Assembly: GCA_037414955.1 (NCBI GenBank)
Contig: JBBEWH010000074.1
Span: forward strand, 1-64,000
Reading direction: 5' to 3'
Origin: Phytohabitans sp037414955
GTDB lineage: Bacteria > Actinomycetota > Actinomycetes > Mycobacteriales > Micromonosporaceae
Length of the DNA stretch: 64,000 nt
Part shown: piece after piece, positions 33,451-41,724 of the stretch
Layout of the letters: the number at the start of each line of letters is the position of its first letter
Numbering within the stretch: position 1 is the stretch's first letter
Notes under the pieces: generated by a model
Seen by the model: the letters and a program-made list of their open reading frames with translations, nothing else
Told to the model about the DNA's origin: nothing
The model's database searches: none
Position numbers and translations under genes: made by a program

Positions 33451-35337
33451 CTAGCCGACCGGCTCCTTGGCGGCGGGCTGCTCGTCGAACTGGGTCCGGT
33501 ACAGCTCCTCATATCGGCCGCCGACGGCGAGCAGGTCGGCGTGCGTGCCTCGCTCCACCACGCGTCCGTCCTCGATCACGAGGACCAGATCGGCCTCCCG
33601 GATGGTGGAGAGCCGATGCGCGATCACTACCGCGGTCCGGCCCGCCAGCGCCTCGCTCAGCGCCGCCTGCACCGCCGCCTCCGACGTGGAGTCGAGGTGC
33701 GCGGTCGCCTCGTCCAGAATCACCACGCGAGGTTGCGCCAGCAGCAGGCGGGCGATGGTCAGCCGCTGGCGCTCACCGCCGGAGAGCCGGTACCCGCGTT
33801 CGCCGACGACGGTGTCCAGCCCGTCCGGTAGCGACGCGACGAGATCGGCCAACTGGGCACGGCGCAGCACCTCCCACAGGTCGTCCTCCGCCGCCTCCGG
33901 CCGAGCCAGCAGCAGGTTCTCCCGAATCGTCTCGTGGAACAGGTGCCCGTCCTGCGTCACCATCCCGAGCGTGGACCGGATGGACTCGGCGGAGAGGTCG
34001 CGCACGTCCACACCGGACAGCCGCACGGCACCGCTCTCGACGTCGTACAGGCGCGGCGGGAGCTGCGCGATCGTCGACTTTCCCGCACCGGAGGACCCCA
34101 CCAGCGCCACCATCTGCCCCGGCTCCACCCGGAACGACACGTCGTGCAGGACCTCGACTCCGCCGCGTGCGTCGAGCTGCGCGACCTCCTCCAGGGACGC
34201 GAGCGACACCTTGTCCGCGGACGGATAGCCAAACCGTACGCCGTCGAACTCCACCGACACCGGACCGTCGGGAACCTCCCGGGCGTCCGGCTTCTCGGCG
34301 ATCAGCGGCTTCAGATCCAGGATCTCGAACACCCGCTCGAAGCTCACCAACGCGCTCATCACCTCCATCCGCGCGCTGGCCAGAGCGGTCAGCGGTGCGT
34401 AAAGCCGGGTGAGCAACAGTGCGAGGGCCACCACCGCGCCCGGCTCCAACTGTCCGCGCAGCGCGTAGAAGCCGCCGAGCCCGTACACCACAGTGAGCGC
34501 CAGGGCCGACACCAGCGTCAGCGCGGTGATGAACACCCACTGCAGCATCGCCGTGCGGACCCCGATGTCGCGCACCCGCCGGGCCCGCAGGGCGAATTCG
34601 GCCGACTCCCGCGCGGGCCGGCCGAAGAGCTTCACCAGCGTCGCGCCGGGCGCGGAGAACCGCTCGGTCATCTGGGTGCTCATCGCCGAGTTATGGTTGG
34701 CCGCCTCGCGTTCCAGCCCTGCCAGTCGAGCACCCATCCGCCGGGCGGGCAGCACGAACACCGGCAGCAACAGCAGCGCCAGAAGGGTGATCCGCCAGGA
34801 GATGCCGACCATCACCACGAACGTGAGCGAGAGCATCACCAGATTGCTCACCACACCGGAGAGGGTGTCGCTGAACGCCCGCTGCGCGCCGATGACATCG
34901 TTGTTCAACCGGCTGACCAACGCGCCCGTGCGGGTGCGGGTGAAGAAGGCGATCGGCATCCGCTGCACATGGTCGAAGACGGCGGTACGAAGATCCAGTA
35001 TCAGGCCCTCACCAATGCTCGCCGACAGCCACCGGGCAAGCAGCCCCAGGCCGGCCTCCACCACCGCGATGGTGGCGATGAGGCCGACGAGCCCGAGCAC
35101 CCTGTCCGACGACGCGCGGTTGACGATCGCATCCACGACCCGACCCGCGAGGACCGGTGTGGCAACCGCCAGAACCGCCATCATCACGCTCAGCACGAGG
35201 AACAAGGCGAGCTGACGCCGGTGCGGCCGGGCGAACCCGCCGATCCGCCGCAACGTGGCCTTCGAGAACGGCCTCCGATCCTGCTGCGCGGTCATCGCCG
35301 TGTGCAGCGACATCCACGCGGTCACTTCCATATCCAC
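33451..35337 (-). CDS. ABC transporter, fused permease and ATPase (exporter, MsbA/LmrA type)
   Basis: A 628-residue half-transporter. Six transmembrane helices span about 40-330 (LALFLVLSVMMAVLAVATPV and others). The nucleotide-binding domain has Walker A GSSGAGKST, Q-loop MVTQDGHLF, signature LSGGERQRL, Walker B VVILDEATAHLD and the H-loop VIAHRLST. It works as a dimer exporting lipids or hydrophobic drugs. GTG 35337 has GGAGG 6 nt before it; ATG 35331 is an alternative. It is a single gene, with no partner half-transporter, so a homodimer is likely. A 260-bp spacer separates it from the LLM oxidoreductase. Confidence 0.93.
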   Translation of the reverse strand: MDMEVTAWMSLHTAMTAQQDRRPFSKATLRRIGGFARPHRRQLALFLVLSVMMAVLAVATPVLAGRVVDAIVNRASSDRVLGLVGLIATIAVVEAGLGLLARWLSASIGEGLILDLRTAVFDHVQRMPIAFFTRTRTGALVSRLNNDVIGAQRAFSDTLSGVVSNLVMLSLTFVVMVGISWRITLLALLLLPVFVLPARRMGARLAGLEREAANHNSAMSTQMTERFSAPGATLVKLFGRPARESAEFALRARRVRDIGVRTAMLQWVFITALTLVSALALTVVYGLGGFYALRGQLEPGAVVALALLLTRLYAPLTALASARMEVMSALVSFERVFEILDLKPLIAEKPDAREVPDGPVSVEFDGVRFGYPSADKVSLASLEEVAQLDARGGVEVLHDVSFRVEPGQMVALVGSSGAGKSTIAQLPPRLYDVESGAVRLSGVDVRDLSAESIRSTLGMVTQDGHLFHETIRENLLLARPEAAEDDLWEVLRRAQLADLVASLPDGLDTVVGERGYRLSGGERQRLTIARLLLAQPRVVILDEATAHLDSTSEAAVQAALSEALAGRTAVVIAHRLSTIREADLVLVIEDGRVVERGTHADLLAVGGRYEELYRTQFDEQPAAKEPVG

Positions 35338-35600
35338 CGCAAACCTCCGAGACTCGGCGAGCCACCCGCCCTCCGGGCCAACGGTCGCGGGATGACGGTA
35401 CGACCTCAAGTCACGTTGAGGTCAAGTCCGTTAGCCACCGCGGCGTGCGAGCGCCCGAGCCGCGCGGTCGAGAACATCGCATATAGCGATCGACATGATC
35501 GGAAATCATCGCTTTTGGTGATGACATGTTCGGGTCTAGCGTGGCGTTCATGCCCGATCACCTTTCGCTGAACACTCCAGCACACCGAAGGAGACCAACA

Positions 35601-36461
35601 ATGACCCGGTTGCAATCGGCGCTCTGGCTACCGATCTTCGACGACCTCGCCGAGCCGGCGGTGGTCGCGCGTCTGGCCGCCGAGGCGGAGGAGGCTGGCT
35701 GGCACGGCGTGTTCGTATGGGATCACCTGCGCTGGCGGGCGCCGGTCCGGGAAGTGGCCGACCCGTGGATCACGCTGGCCGCGATCGCCACCGCCACCGA
35801 ACGCCTCCGGTTCGGCCCCATGATCACACCCCTGGCACGCCGCCGGCCGTCCAAGGTCGCCAAGGAAACCGCCACGCTGGACCGCCTCAGCGGCGGCCGC
35901 CTCACGCTCGGCGTCGGTCTCGGCAGCGATCGCTTCGCCCACGAGCTGAGCGCGACCGGCGAGGAACTCGACGATCGGCGGCGTGGCGAGATGCTCGATG
36001 AGTCGCTGGAGATCCTCACCGCCGCCTGGTCCGGTAGCCCGGTGCACCACCACGGCCGGCATTACACCGTCGACGGCGTCTCCTTCCTCCCCAGGCCGGT
36101 TCAGCGGCCCGGGGTGCCGGTGTGGGCCGCGGGGTTTCCCGGTAACGCCAAACCGCTGCGCCGCGCCGCCCGGCACGACGGCTTCTTCCCGGTCAATATC
36201 GAACACCCCGACCAGCTCGCCGACGTCGTCACCACCGTCACCGATCTGCGCGAGCGAAAGACGACGACCCCGTACGACATCGCCGTCGCCCTCCCACCCG
36301 GCGTCGATCCGGCGCCCTACGCCGAGGCGGGCGCCACGTGGTGGCTGGCGGAGTTCGCGCCGGAATCAGTGTCGCTGGACCACGTGCGAGGCGTACTCCG
36401 CGACGGCCCGGTCGAAATCGGTATCGAGAGATCTGGTGCCGGTGATGTCCGACCTGTTTGA
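35601..36461 (+). CDS. LLM-class flavin-dependent oxidoreductase
   Basis: A 286-residue TIM-barrel luciferase-like monooxygenase. It shows LQSALWLPIFDDLAEPAVVA, GVFVWDHLRW, LRFGPMITPLARRRPSKVAK, LSGGRLTLGVGLGSDRF and VPVWAAGFPGNA, the typical order of F420- or FMN-dependent members. The substrate is unknown. ATG 35601 is chosen because GAAGGAGA lies about 7 nt upstream. Its 3' end overlaps the methyltransferase gene by 17 bp, so both may be cotranscribed. Confidence 0.92.
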   Translation: MTRLQSALWLPIFDDLAEPAVVARLAAEAEEAGWHGVFVWDHLRWRAPVREVADPWITLAAIATATERLRFGPMITPLARRRPSKVAKETATLDRLSGGRLTLGVGLGSDRFAHELSATGEELDDRRRGEMLDESLEILTAAWSGSPVHHHGRHYTVDGVSFLPRPVQRPGVPVWAAGFPGNAKPLRRAARHDGFFPVNIEHPDQLADVVTTVTDLRERKTTTPYDIAVALPPGVDPAPYAEAGATWWLAEFAPESVSLDHVRGVLRDGPVEIGIERSGAGDVRPV

Positions 36462-37215
36462 CTACGACGCTGAATTGCGCCTGCACAACCAACTCTTCCG
36501 CGCCGCCGCCCGCGTCGGCTCTCGCGACCATGTGCTCGACATCGGCTGTGGCACAGGCCAATCCACGCGCGAGGCCGCCCGCGCCGCCGTCGCCGGAAGC
36601 GCGGTAGGCGTCGATCTCTCCGCCCCAATGCTCGAACGGGCCCGTCAGCTCAGCGACGACCAGGGACTGACCAACATCACCTACCAGCAGGCGGACGCCC
36701 AGGTTCACCACTTTCCACCGACGCGTTTCGACCTCTGTATCAGCAGGTTCGGAGCGATGTTCTTCGCCGACCCAGTCGCCGCGTTCACCAATATCGGGCG
36801 CGCTTTGCGCCCCGCGGCGCGCCTGGTGCTGCTGGTCTGGCAAGGGCGCGACCGCAATGAGTGGGCCACCGCGATCCGGCAGACGCTCACCGCCGCATCA
36901 GTCACACCCCGCGGTCCGGACCTGTTCTCGCTCGCCGACCCGACCGTCACGGAAGGCATCCTGGCGGCCGCCGGCTTCGCGGAAATCAGCTTCACCGATG
37001 TGCACGAGCCCGTCTACTACGGCCCGGACAGCGCCACCGCCTTCGATGCCGTGCTCCGCCTATGGGAATTCAACGACCTGCTTGCCCACCTCGACACCGC
37101 GGCCGCCGAGCAAGCACGCACGCGGCTACGCACCACCCTCGACGCACACAACACCGAGGGCGGCGTGTACTTCGACTCGCGTGCCTGGATCGTCACAGCT
37201 CGCCGCCGTCACTGA
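36445..37215 (+). CDS. Class I SAM-dependent methyltransferase
   Basis: A 256-residue Rossmann methyltransferase. Motif I is DHVLDIGCGTGQSTREAARA, motif II is AVGVDLSAPML, and later regions are FDLCISRFGAMFFADPVAA and LRPAARLVLLVWQ. The substrate is unknown; members of this group methylate small molecules. ATG 36445 follows a GTG at 36442 that could also start translation; both lie inside the end of the LLM gene. A hairpin at 37255-37280 ends the unit. Confidence 0.92.
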   Translation: MSDLFDYDAELRLHNQLFRAAARVGSRDHVLDIGCGTGQSTREAARAAVAGSAVGVDLSAPMLERARQLSDDQGLTNITYQQADAQVHHFPPTRFDLCISRFGAMFFADPVAAFTNIGRALRPAARLVLLVWQGRDRNEWATAIRQTLTAASVTPRGPDLFSLADPTVTEGILAAAGFAEISFTDVHEPVYYGPDSATAFDAVLRLWEFNDLLAHLDTAAAEQARTRLRTTLDAHNTEGGVYFDSRAWIVTARRRH

Positions 37216-37254
37216 ACATCCGGCCGCTGTTCGCCGCAGGTCGCAGACCAGGCC

Positions 37255-37280
37255 GGCGCCACTTCCCGGTGAGTGGCGCC
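37255..37280. terminator. Bidirectional hairpin terminator
   Basis: GGCGCCACT (37255-37263) and AGTGGCGCC (37272-37280) are perfect arms with an 8-nt loop, between the convergent methyltransferase and NTF2-like genes. Confidence 0.7.
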
Positions 37281-37285
37281 ACCGA

Positions 37286-37648
37286 TCAAGGCGCGTAGAC
37301 GGGTGCGAGATCGACGAAGATGCGGTAGTTCTCGATGAGGCCGTCCGCGCGTGTACGCCAGATCGACACCGCCGGGACCGCGACGCTCTTACCGTCGAGT
37401 CGCTGATACGTGACCTCGGTCTCGGCTACCGTGTCGGCGCCGGCGTACCACTGGTTGACGACCCGGTGCCGCAGCCCGTCGATGGTCGAGAAGAACGCTC
37501 CGATGCCGGCGACGATCGCCTCCCGGCCGACGAGCGGCTCGGCATTGCCGAACCTCAGGCAGGCGTCCTCGGCGAGGAATTCGCCGAAGGCAGCGGGGTC
37601 CTTCGTGTCGACCGCGGCGAACAACCGCCGCGTGGGGTCCTCTGACAT
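37286..37648 (-). CDS. NTF2-like/SnoaL-fold protein
   Basis: A 120-residue protein of the nuclear transport factor 2 fold: LFAAVDTKDPAAFGEFLAED, GREAIVAGIGAFFSTIDGLR, VAETEVTYQRLDGKSVAVPA and YRIFVDLAPVYAP. Family members are small-molecule isomerases, hydroxylase helpers or binding proteins. The pocket residues do not decide which. ATG 37648 follows GGAGG about 6 nt upstream. It is separated from the serine hydrolase on the same strand by 160 bp. Confidence 0.88.
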   Translation of the reverse strand: MSEDPTRRLFAAVDTKDPAAFGEFLAEDACLRFGNAEPLVGREAIVAGIGAFFSTIDGLRHRVVNQWYAGADTVAETEVTYQRLDGKSVAVPAVSIWRTRADGLIENYRIFVDLAPVYAP

Positions 37649-37808
37649 TCACGCCTCCTTCGGACATCGCCGCGGCCCGGCGACCGGTGTGTGTCCCGGG
37701 TATGCCCGATCGTTGTCGTCTCACCGCCGCGGCGCCAGCGAACGTCGGTATGCCGTCACTGACACGGAAGCGCTTGCCGCGACGTCAAGGCGCGTCGTTA
37801 CGGAGCTG

Positions 37809-38711
37809 TCAGGTCAGCCGCTCCAGGACCAGCTCGTGCACCGCGTTGAGCAACTCTTCCTCGCGCTCGGAGTGTGCGGTGACGGTCACGACCGCCCGCA
37901 AACCTGGGCTGACAATCGCGTATTGCCCGTAGTGGCCGTCCATCCGGTAAGCGCCGGACCGGTCGATCCACACGCCGAGGCCATATCCATGCGTATACCG
38001 CTCGCCGTAGCTGACGGCACCAGTGTCGACAGGCTCGGCCGTCATCCGCCGCACATACGACGCCGGAAGGAGTTGGCGATCGCCCCACCGGCCTTCCTGG
38101 TACAGCAATCGCGCGAAGCGGGCGAGTTCATGGGTACGCAGGAAAAGGTCACTCTCGGCGAACGGGTATCCCAGCGGGCAGGCGTGCCACGCCGGGTTGT
38201 GCAGGTCCAATGGCATGAACAGGCGAGGCAGCAGGTAGGAACGCAGGTTCGCACCGGTGACCCGCGCGATGACACGACCAATCGCGTACGGGCCGGAGCC
38301 GGTGTACGCGAAGCGGGTCCCCGGCGCGGCGTCCAGCGGCGCGGCGACGATCTCGTGGAGCAGGTCGGCGGCGGTGATGCGTTCGTCGGCGAACCAGCGG
38401 TGACTGGTGCCGCTCGTCATCGTCACCAGATGGCGCAGCGTGATGTCCTCGACCCCGTCGGCCGCCACCGCCCGTAGCTCGGTGAAGTGGTCGAGGAGCC
38501 GATCGTCGAGCGTGAGACGCCCTTCGGCCTCCGCGAACCCGAGCGCGACAGAGGTGAACGTCTTCGCGACGGAGTAGAGATTGACCCGGTCGTCGGATCG
38601 GACCCGACGCTCGATCGGCGGTCTGCCCTCGCGGTACAGGTGGATCCCGTACGTGCCGAGGCCGCACTCCCGATCGGTCCGCATGAAGTCGTCAAGGAGA
38701 TCGTCGTCCAC
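37809..38711 (-). CDS. Serine hydrolase, beta-lactamase-related
   Basis: A 300-residue protein without a signal peptide. SVAK (in LYSVAKTFTSVALG) is the SxxK motif, YTG in FAYTGSGPYA replaces YxN, and HYGQY in GHYGQYAIVSPG takes the third motif place. The overall order, LRHLVTMTSGTSH and GYGLGVWIDR, is that of class C-type serine hydrolases (PF00144). It is probably a cytoplasmic esterase or peptidase; substrate unknown. It differs clearly from the secreted homologue at 15702-16925. Confidence 0.9.
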   Translation of the reverse strand: MDDDLLDDFMRTDRECGLGTYGIHLYREGRPPIERRVRSDDRVNLYSVAKTFTSVALGFAEAEGRLTLDDRLLDHFTELRAVAADGVEDITLRHLVTMTSGTSHRWFADERITAADLLHEIVAAPLDAAPGTRFAYTGSGPYAIGRVIARVTGANLRSYLLPRLFMPLDLHNPAWHACPLGYPFAESDLFLRTHELARFARLLYQEGRWGDRQLLPASYVRRMTAEPVDTGAVSYGERYTHGYGLGVWIDRSGAYRMDGHYGQYAIVSPGLRAVVTVTAHSEREEELLNAVHELVLERLT

Positions 38712-38750
38712 CGACCGATCCTACGTAGACCTGCCACGCCGGACGAACGT

Positions 38751-39194
38751 TTAGCGCGATGAACCGACGCCGGTGGGTACCGGCCGCACACCATTGAGGT
38801 CGGTGCCCGCGGTGCGGCCGCGGGCGAAGACGTACAGGCGTAGCACCAGAAACCGCCCGGTTCCGGCGAGTCCGGAGGCGCCGAGGTAGACGGCCTGCTC
38901 CCAGCGCATGCTGGCGGACGGCTGCAGCACGTGCAGGAGGAGAACGGCGGCTGAGGTGACCAGGTAGGCGGCCGTGGCCGAACCGGCGGACTGCAGGTGC
39001 TGATGCCATTGCGCGCGCCGACCGGCGCCGAAGGTGAACCGTGCGTGGAGCTCCGTGCCAAGCAGGGTGGACGCGACGGTGATCAACGCGTTCGCGGCCA
39101 CCCATGGCATGAGCGTGGCCACCAGCGGCACCGCGGCACTGGAGGCGAGCCCGACACCACCGCCGAACAGAACGAATCTGGCAAACCTCTGCAT
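38751..39194 (-). CDS. GtrA-family membrane protein
   Basis: A 147-residue protein with about four transmembrane helices. It begins MQRFARFVLFGGGVGLASSA and includes LITVASTLLGTELHARFTFG, the NTELHARFTF-type signature of GtrA proteins, which help flip lipid-linked sugars. The C-terminal helix contains RFLVLRLYVFAR. ATG 39194 is chosen because GGAG lies 6 nt before it; the ATG at 39206 lacks a site. No glycosyltransferase partner is adjacent. Confidence 0.87.
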   Translation of the reverse strand: MQRFARFVLFGGGVGLASSAAVPLVATLMPWVAANALITVASTLLGTELHARFTFGAGRRAQWHQHLQSAGSATAAYLVTSAAVLLLHVLQPSASMRWEQAVYLGASGLAGTGRFLVLRLYVFARGRTAGTDLNGVRPVPTGVGSSR

Positions 39195-39426
39195 GATGTT
39201 CTCCATCGAGCGGCCGTCATCTGGCGCTCGGCGGCTCGCATGTCCGCCGTGCACACCGACCATGGCCGCCGCCGCTGACACCGCCCTAACAGCGCGCTGA
39301 CACGCACCCTCGGCCCGCATCAACGCGATGGCGGCGGCATGGAGCGAACCCAGGCGACATATAGACCAGCATGGATGGAGTGGGTTATGATCTCCATGCC
39401 GTGGGACCGTCCTTTGAGGAGATCCG

Positions 39427-39843
39427 ATGAACCCTGCTCGCCTGAACGACCTCGTCACCACGCTCTTCCGGATCGTACTTGGCCTGCTATTCGCGGTCCA
39501 CGGCGCCTCGTCGCTGTTCGGCGTCTTCGGCGGCAATCGCGGGTCCGGCGAAGCGATCGCCTTCGGCACATGGCCCGGCTGGTGGGCAGCGCTGATCCAG
39601 TTCGTCGGCGGCGCACTGGTCATGGCCGGTCTGGGCACCCGCGTCGCCGCGACCATCTGCTCCGGCTCCATGGCGTACGCGTACTTCGTCGTGCACCAAC
39701 CGGACGCTCTGCTCCCCCTCAACAACGGCGGCGAGTTGTCCGCGCTGTTCTGCTGGTCGTTCCTGCTGGTCGCGGTGCTCGGCCCAGGCAAGTGGTCGGT
39801 GGACTCGATGCTGGCTCAGCGGCGGGCGGCGACGACCGCCTAA
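39427..39843 (+). CDS. DoxX family membrane protein
   Basis: A 138-residue protein with four helices: TTLFRIVLGLLFAVHGASSL, AALIQFVGGALVMAGLGTRV, SGSMAYAYFVVHQPDAL and ALFCWSFLLVAVLGPGKWS. This is the DoxX pattern, found in quinol oxidase subunits and in many thiol- or redox-linked membrane proteins of unknown role. GAGGAG lies 6 nt before ATG 39427. It is monocistronic, ended by the hairpin at 39872-39907. Confidence 0.92.
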   Translation: MNPARLNDLVTTLFRIVLGLLFAVHGASSLFGVFGGNRGSGEAIAFGTWPGWWAALIQFVGGALVMAGLGTRVAATICSGSMAYAYFVVHQPDALLPLNNGGELSALFCWSFLLVAVLGPGKWSVDSMLAQRRAATTA

Positions 39844-39871
39844 TCCGGCTTACCGACCCGCGAAGAGGTGG

Positions 39872-39907
39872 CGGCGCTGGCTCCTGCTGTTGCATGAGCC
39901 AGCGCCG
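39872..39907. terminator. Bidirectional hairpin terminator
   Basis: CGGCGCTGGCTC (39872-39883) and GAGCCAGCGCCG (39896-39907) are perfect 12-bp arms with a 12-nt loop. It lies between the DoxX gene (plus) and a small membrane protein gene (minus), whose stop it touches. Confidence 0.8.
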
Positions 39908-40105
39908 TCAGGGCCCGTAGTCCACCTCGATCCCCTTGTCGATGTTGACGTAGCCGCCGCTGGCGCAGACCACCAGGAGGAGGATGATGATCAGGACGAG
40001 GACGGTGGCCTTGACCGGGCGCCGCTCCTCGATCGCGGTGACCAGTGACCGCACCGCGAGCGCGACGAGCCCCAGCGTGAAGATAATGCCGACGGCCGCT
40101 CCCAT
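39908..40105 (-). CDS. Small two-helix membrane protein
   Basis: A 65-residue protein. The first helix is MGAAVGIIFTLGLVALAVRS, a charged turn follows (AIEERRPVK), then the second helix ATVLVLIIILLLVVCASGGY and a short acidic tail (IDKGIEVDYGP). GGAGGG lies about 4 nt before ATG 40105. I do not recognise the family. It is divergent from the membrane-anchored protein at 40184. Confidence 0.7.
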   Translation of the reverse strand: MGAAVGIIFTLGLVALAVRSLVTAIEERRPVKATVLVLIIILLLVVCASGGYVNIDKGIEVDYGP

Positions 40106-40183
40106 GCGCCCTCCCTGCCCTCCATCGTAGAGCCCGCCATCACCGTCCTCTTCAGACTGGCGCGGCCGTCCTATCATCGGGCC

Positions 40184-40675
40184 ATGGAGCCGCCCGAGCA
40201 GGTCGAAGAGCCGTCGCCGGAAAGGCCCACACGGCCGCCCGAGCAGGTGGAGAAGCCGGTCCGGGTCGGAGTCTGGCTCGCGGTCGCAGGCGTCGTCGTG
40301 GTGTGCGGCGTGTTCTTCGGGCACCGGCTCCTTTCGTCGGTGCTCACCTCCACGAGCGAGCTGAGCCCCGACGAGAACGCGGCCACGGTGGCGACGGTCG
40401 CGTACATGGACGCCGTCCTCGCCGACGACCTGCACACCGCATACGGCCTCACCTGCATGAAGATCCACCAAGAGATGACGCTGTCCGAGTTCGAGAAGTA
40501 TCAGTCGGACCGCTACCAGATCAGCCGCTACGAGCTCGTCGACGTGCACGTCTCGTCGGCCGACGGCGGGCTCAGCGCGGTAGTGGAGACCCAGATGTAC
40601 ATGACCAACGGCGACACCTTCCCACAGAACGTCGCGGTCACCAAAGAGAGCGCTGGGTGGCGGGTCTGCGAGTGA
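40184..40675 (+). CDS. Membrane-anchored protein with an NTF2/DUF4878-like exported domain
   Basis: A 163-residue protein with a proline- and glutamate-rich cytoplasmic tail (PPEQVEEPSPERPTRPPEQV) and one helix, VGVWLAVAGVVVVCGVFFG. The exported domain (ENAATVATVAYMDAVLADDL, then TAYGLTCMKIHQEM) resembles lumazine-binding/DUF4878-type NTF2 folds. The two cysteines (LTCMK and WRVCE) may pair. Function unknown. It is probably monocistronic. Confidence 0.78.
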   Translation: MEPPEQVEEPSPERPTRPPEQVEKPVRVGVWLAVAGVVVVCGVFFGHRLLSSVLTSTSELSPDENAATVATVAYMDAVLADDLHTAYGLTCMKIHQEMTLSEFEKYQSDRYQISRYELVDVHVSSADGGLSAVVETQMYMTNGDTFPQNVAVTKESAGWRVCE

Positions 40676-40689
40676 ATTGTCAAGACCTG

Positions 40690-40830
40690 TGGATGGACGG
40701 TTCCGTCGGGTCGGTTCGTAGGTGGAATCGGGTGTAGGTTTCGAAGTTGGCGATGGGTTGGAAGCCTAGACGCTGGAGCAGTGCCACGCTGCGGTGGTTG
40801 CCGTGGGTTACGCCGGCGACGCATGCACCT
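40690..40830 (-). pseudogene. GNAT acetyltransferase C-terminal remnant
   Basis: Minus-strand codons read GACVAGVTHGNHRSVALLQR followed by LGFQPIANFETYTRFHL. The N-x4-L-x2-LGF pattern is the acetyl-CoA-binding end of GNAT enzymes. Nothing of the upstream GNAT fold is present, so this is a fragment. Confidence 0.5.
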
Positions 40831-40894
40831 TTCGGTTCAGCCACACCTTCCCGCCGCGGAGCTTCGCCCACAGCTCGGGTAGGTCCTTCTTCGC

Positions 40895-41060
40895 TCCGGC
40901 GACGGCGGTGATGCCCAACTTTTCCGGGGCGCGAGATGGTCGCGATCGGACAGTCCCAATAGGAATGCCAAGCGTCTCGGCGGCCTGCGCGTAGTCCATG
41001 TCCGCCCACACATATTGGTGGCGACACCCAACAGCCAGGGACGCGGCGAGCTCAACTAGC
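40895..41060 (-). pseudogene. Degraded ECF sigma factor fragments
   Basis: On the minus strand, RPWLLGVATN (end of sigma region 2) in one frame joins, in another frame, MDYAQAAETLGIPIGTVRSR PSRAPEKLG, the region 4 helix-turn-helix. The linker and much of the gene are missing and the frame changes near 41015-41020. Together with the adjacent GNAT remnant this marks 40690-41060 as gene debris. Confidence 0.6.
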
Positions 41061-41090
41061 TACGGTTGCGTAGCTACGGCTAGGTAGCTA
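41057..41090. promoter_or_regulatory. Tandem TAGCTAC palindromes, putative TetR operators
   Basis: TAGCTACGGTTGCGTAGCTA (41057-41076) has perfect 8-bp arms. A second copy at 41071-41090 (TAGCTACGGCTAGGTAGCTA) has 7-bp arms and shares the middle TAGCTA. TAGCTA thus recurs every 14 bp (41057, 41071, 41085). It ends 10 bp before the TetR start, so autorepression is likely. Confidence 0.8.
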
Positions 41091-41100
41091 GTGTGGGATC

Positions 41101-41724
41101 ATGGTTGCCGACGATGGGCGCGGGCGAAGCCGACGCTCGCTGGACGACGTGCTGAACGCCTGCCGAGCCGCGGTGCTCGCCGAGGTGGCGGAGACCGGCC
41201 TTGGCCGGCTCGCCGTCGAGGGAGTAGCCCGGCGCGCCGGGGTCGCGAAGACCTCGGTCTACCGGCATTGGCCCTCGATCGAGGAGCTGCTCCTTGACGC
41301 GCTCAGCCACGCCCACCCCGTCGAGGTCGCCACCCCGGGCGGCGGCAACCTGCGCGCGGACCTGATGCGGTCACTGGAGCAGTTGGTCGACTGGCTCGGC
41401 GGGCCCACCGCGCCGGCCGTCGCGGCGATCCTCAGCGAGCGGCAACGCCGGCCAGATCTCGTCGAAGCCCTCTACGACCGCGTCTTCGACACACACGGCG
41501 GTCGGTTCACCCGCACCGTCATCGACCACTACGCCGAGCGCGGTGAGATCGACGCCCGGCTGGTCACGCCAATCGTCGTCGACATCGGCGAAGCCTTGGT
41601 GATCAAACACCAGATCGACACCGGAGCACTTCCCGACACCGAAGTCCGCGCGGCAATCGTCGACCAGGCGATCCTGCCCGCGCTCGGTTTCCCACACAGA
41701 CTGGATGAAGGGGACGACACATGA
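41101..41724 (+). CDS. TetR-family transcriptional regulator
   Basis: A 207-residue regulator with a helix-turn-helix near the N-terminus (LAVEGVARRAGVAKTSVYRH, WPSIEELLLDAL) and a TetR_C-type ligand domain (LVDWLGGPTAPAVAAILSER, VFDTHGGRFTRTVIDHYAER). Tandem TAGCTAC operators lie just upstream. Its stop overlaps the start of the GH39-like gene (ATGA 41721-41724), so both form one operon. It probably represses its own operon and responds to a metabolite linked to the glycosidase. The ligand is unknown. Confidence 0.93.
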   Translation: MVADDGRGRSRRSLDDVLNACRAAVLAEVAETGLGRLAVEGVARRAGVAKTSVYRHWPSIEELLLDALSHAHPVEVATPGGGNLRADLMRSLEQLVDWLGGPTAPAVAAILSERQRRPDLVEALYDRVFDTHGGRFTRTVIDHYAERGEIDARLVTPIVVDIGEALVIKHQIDTGALPDTEVRAAIVDQAILPALGFPHRLDEGDDT

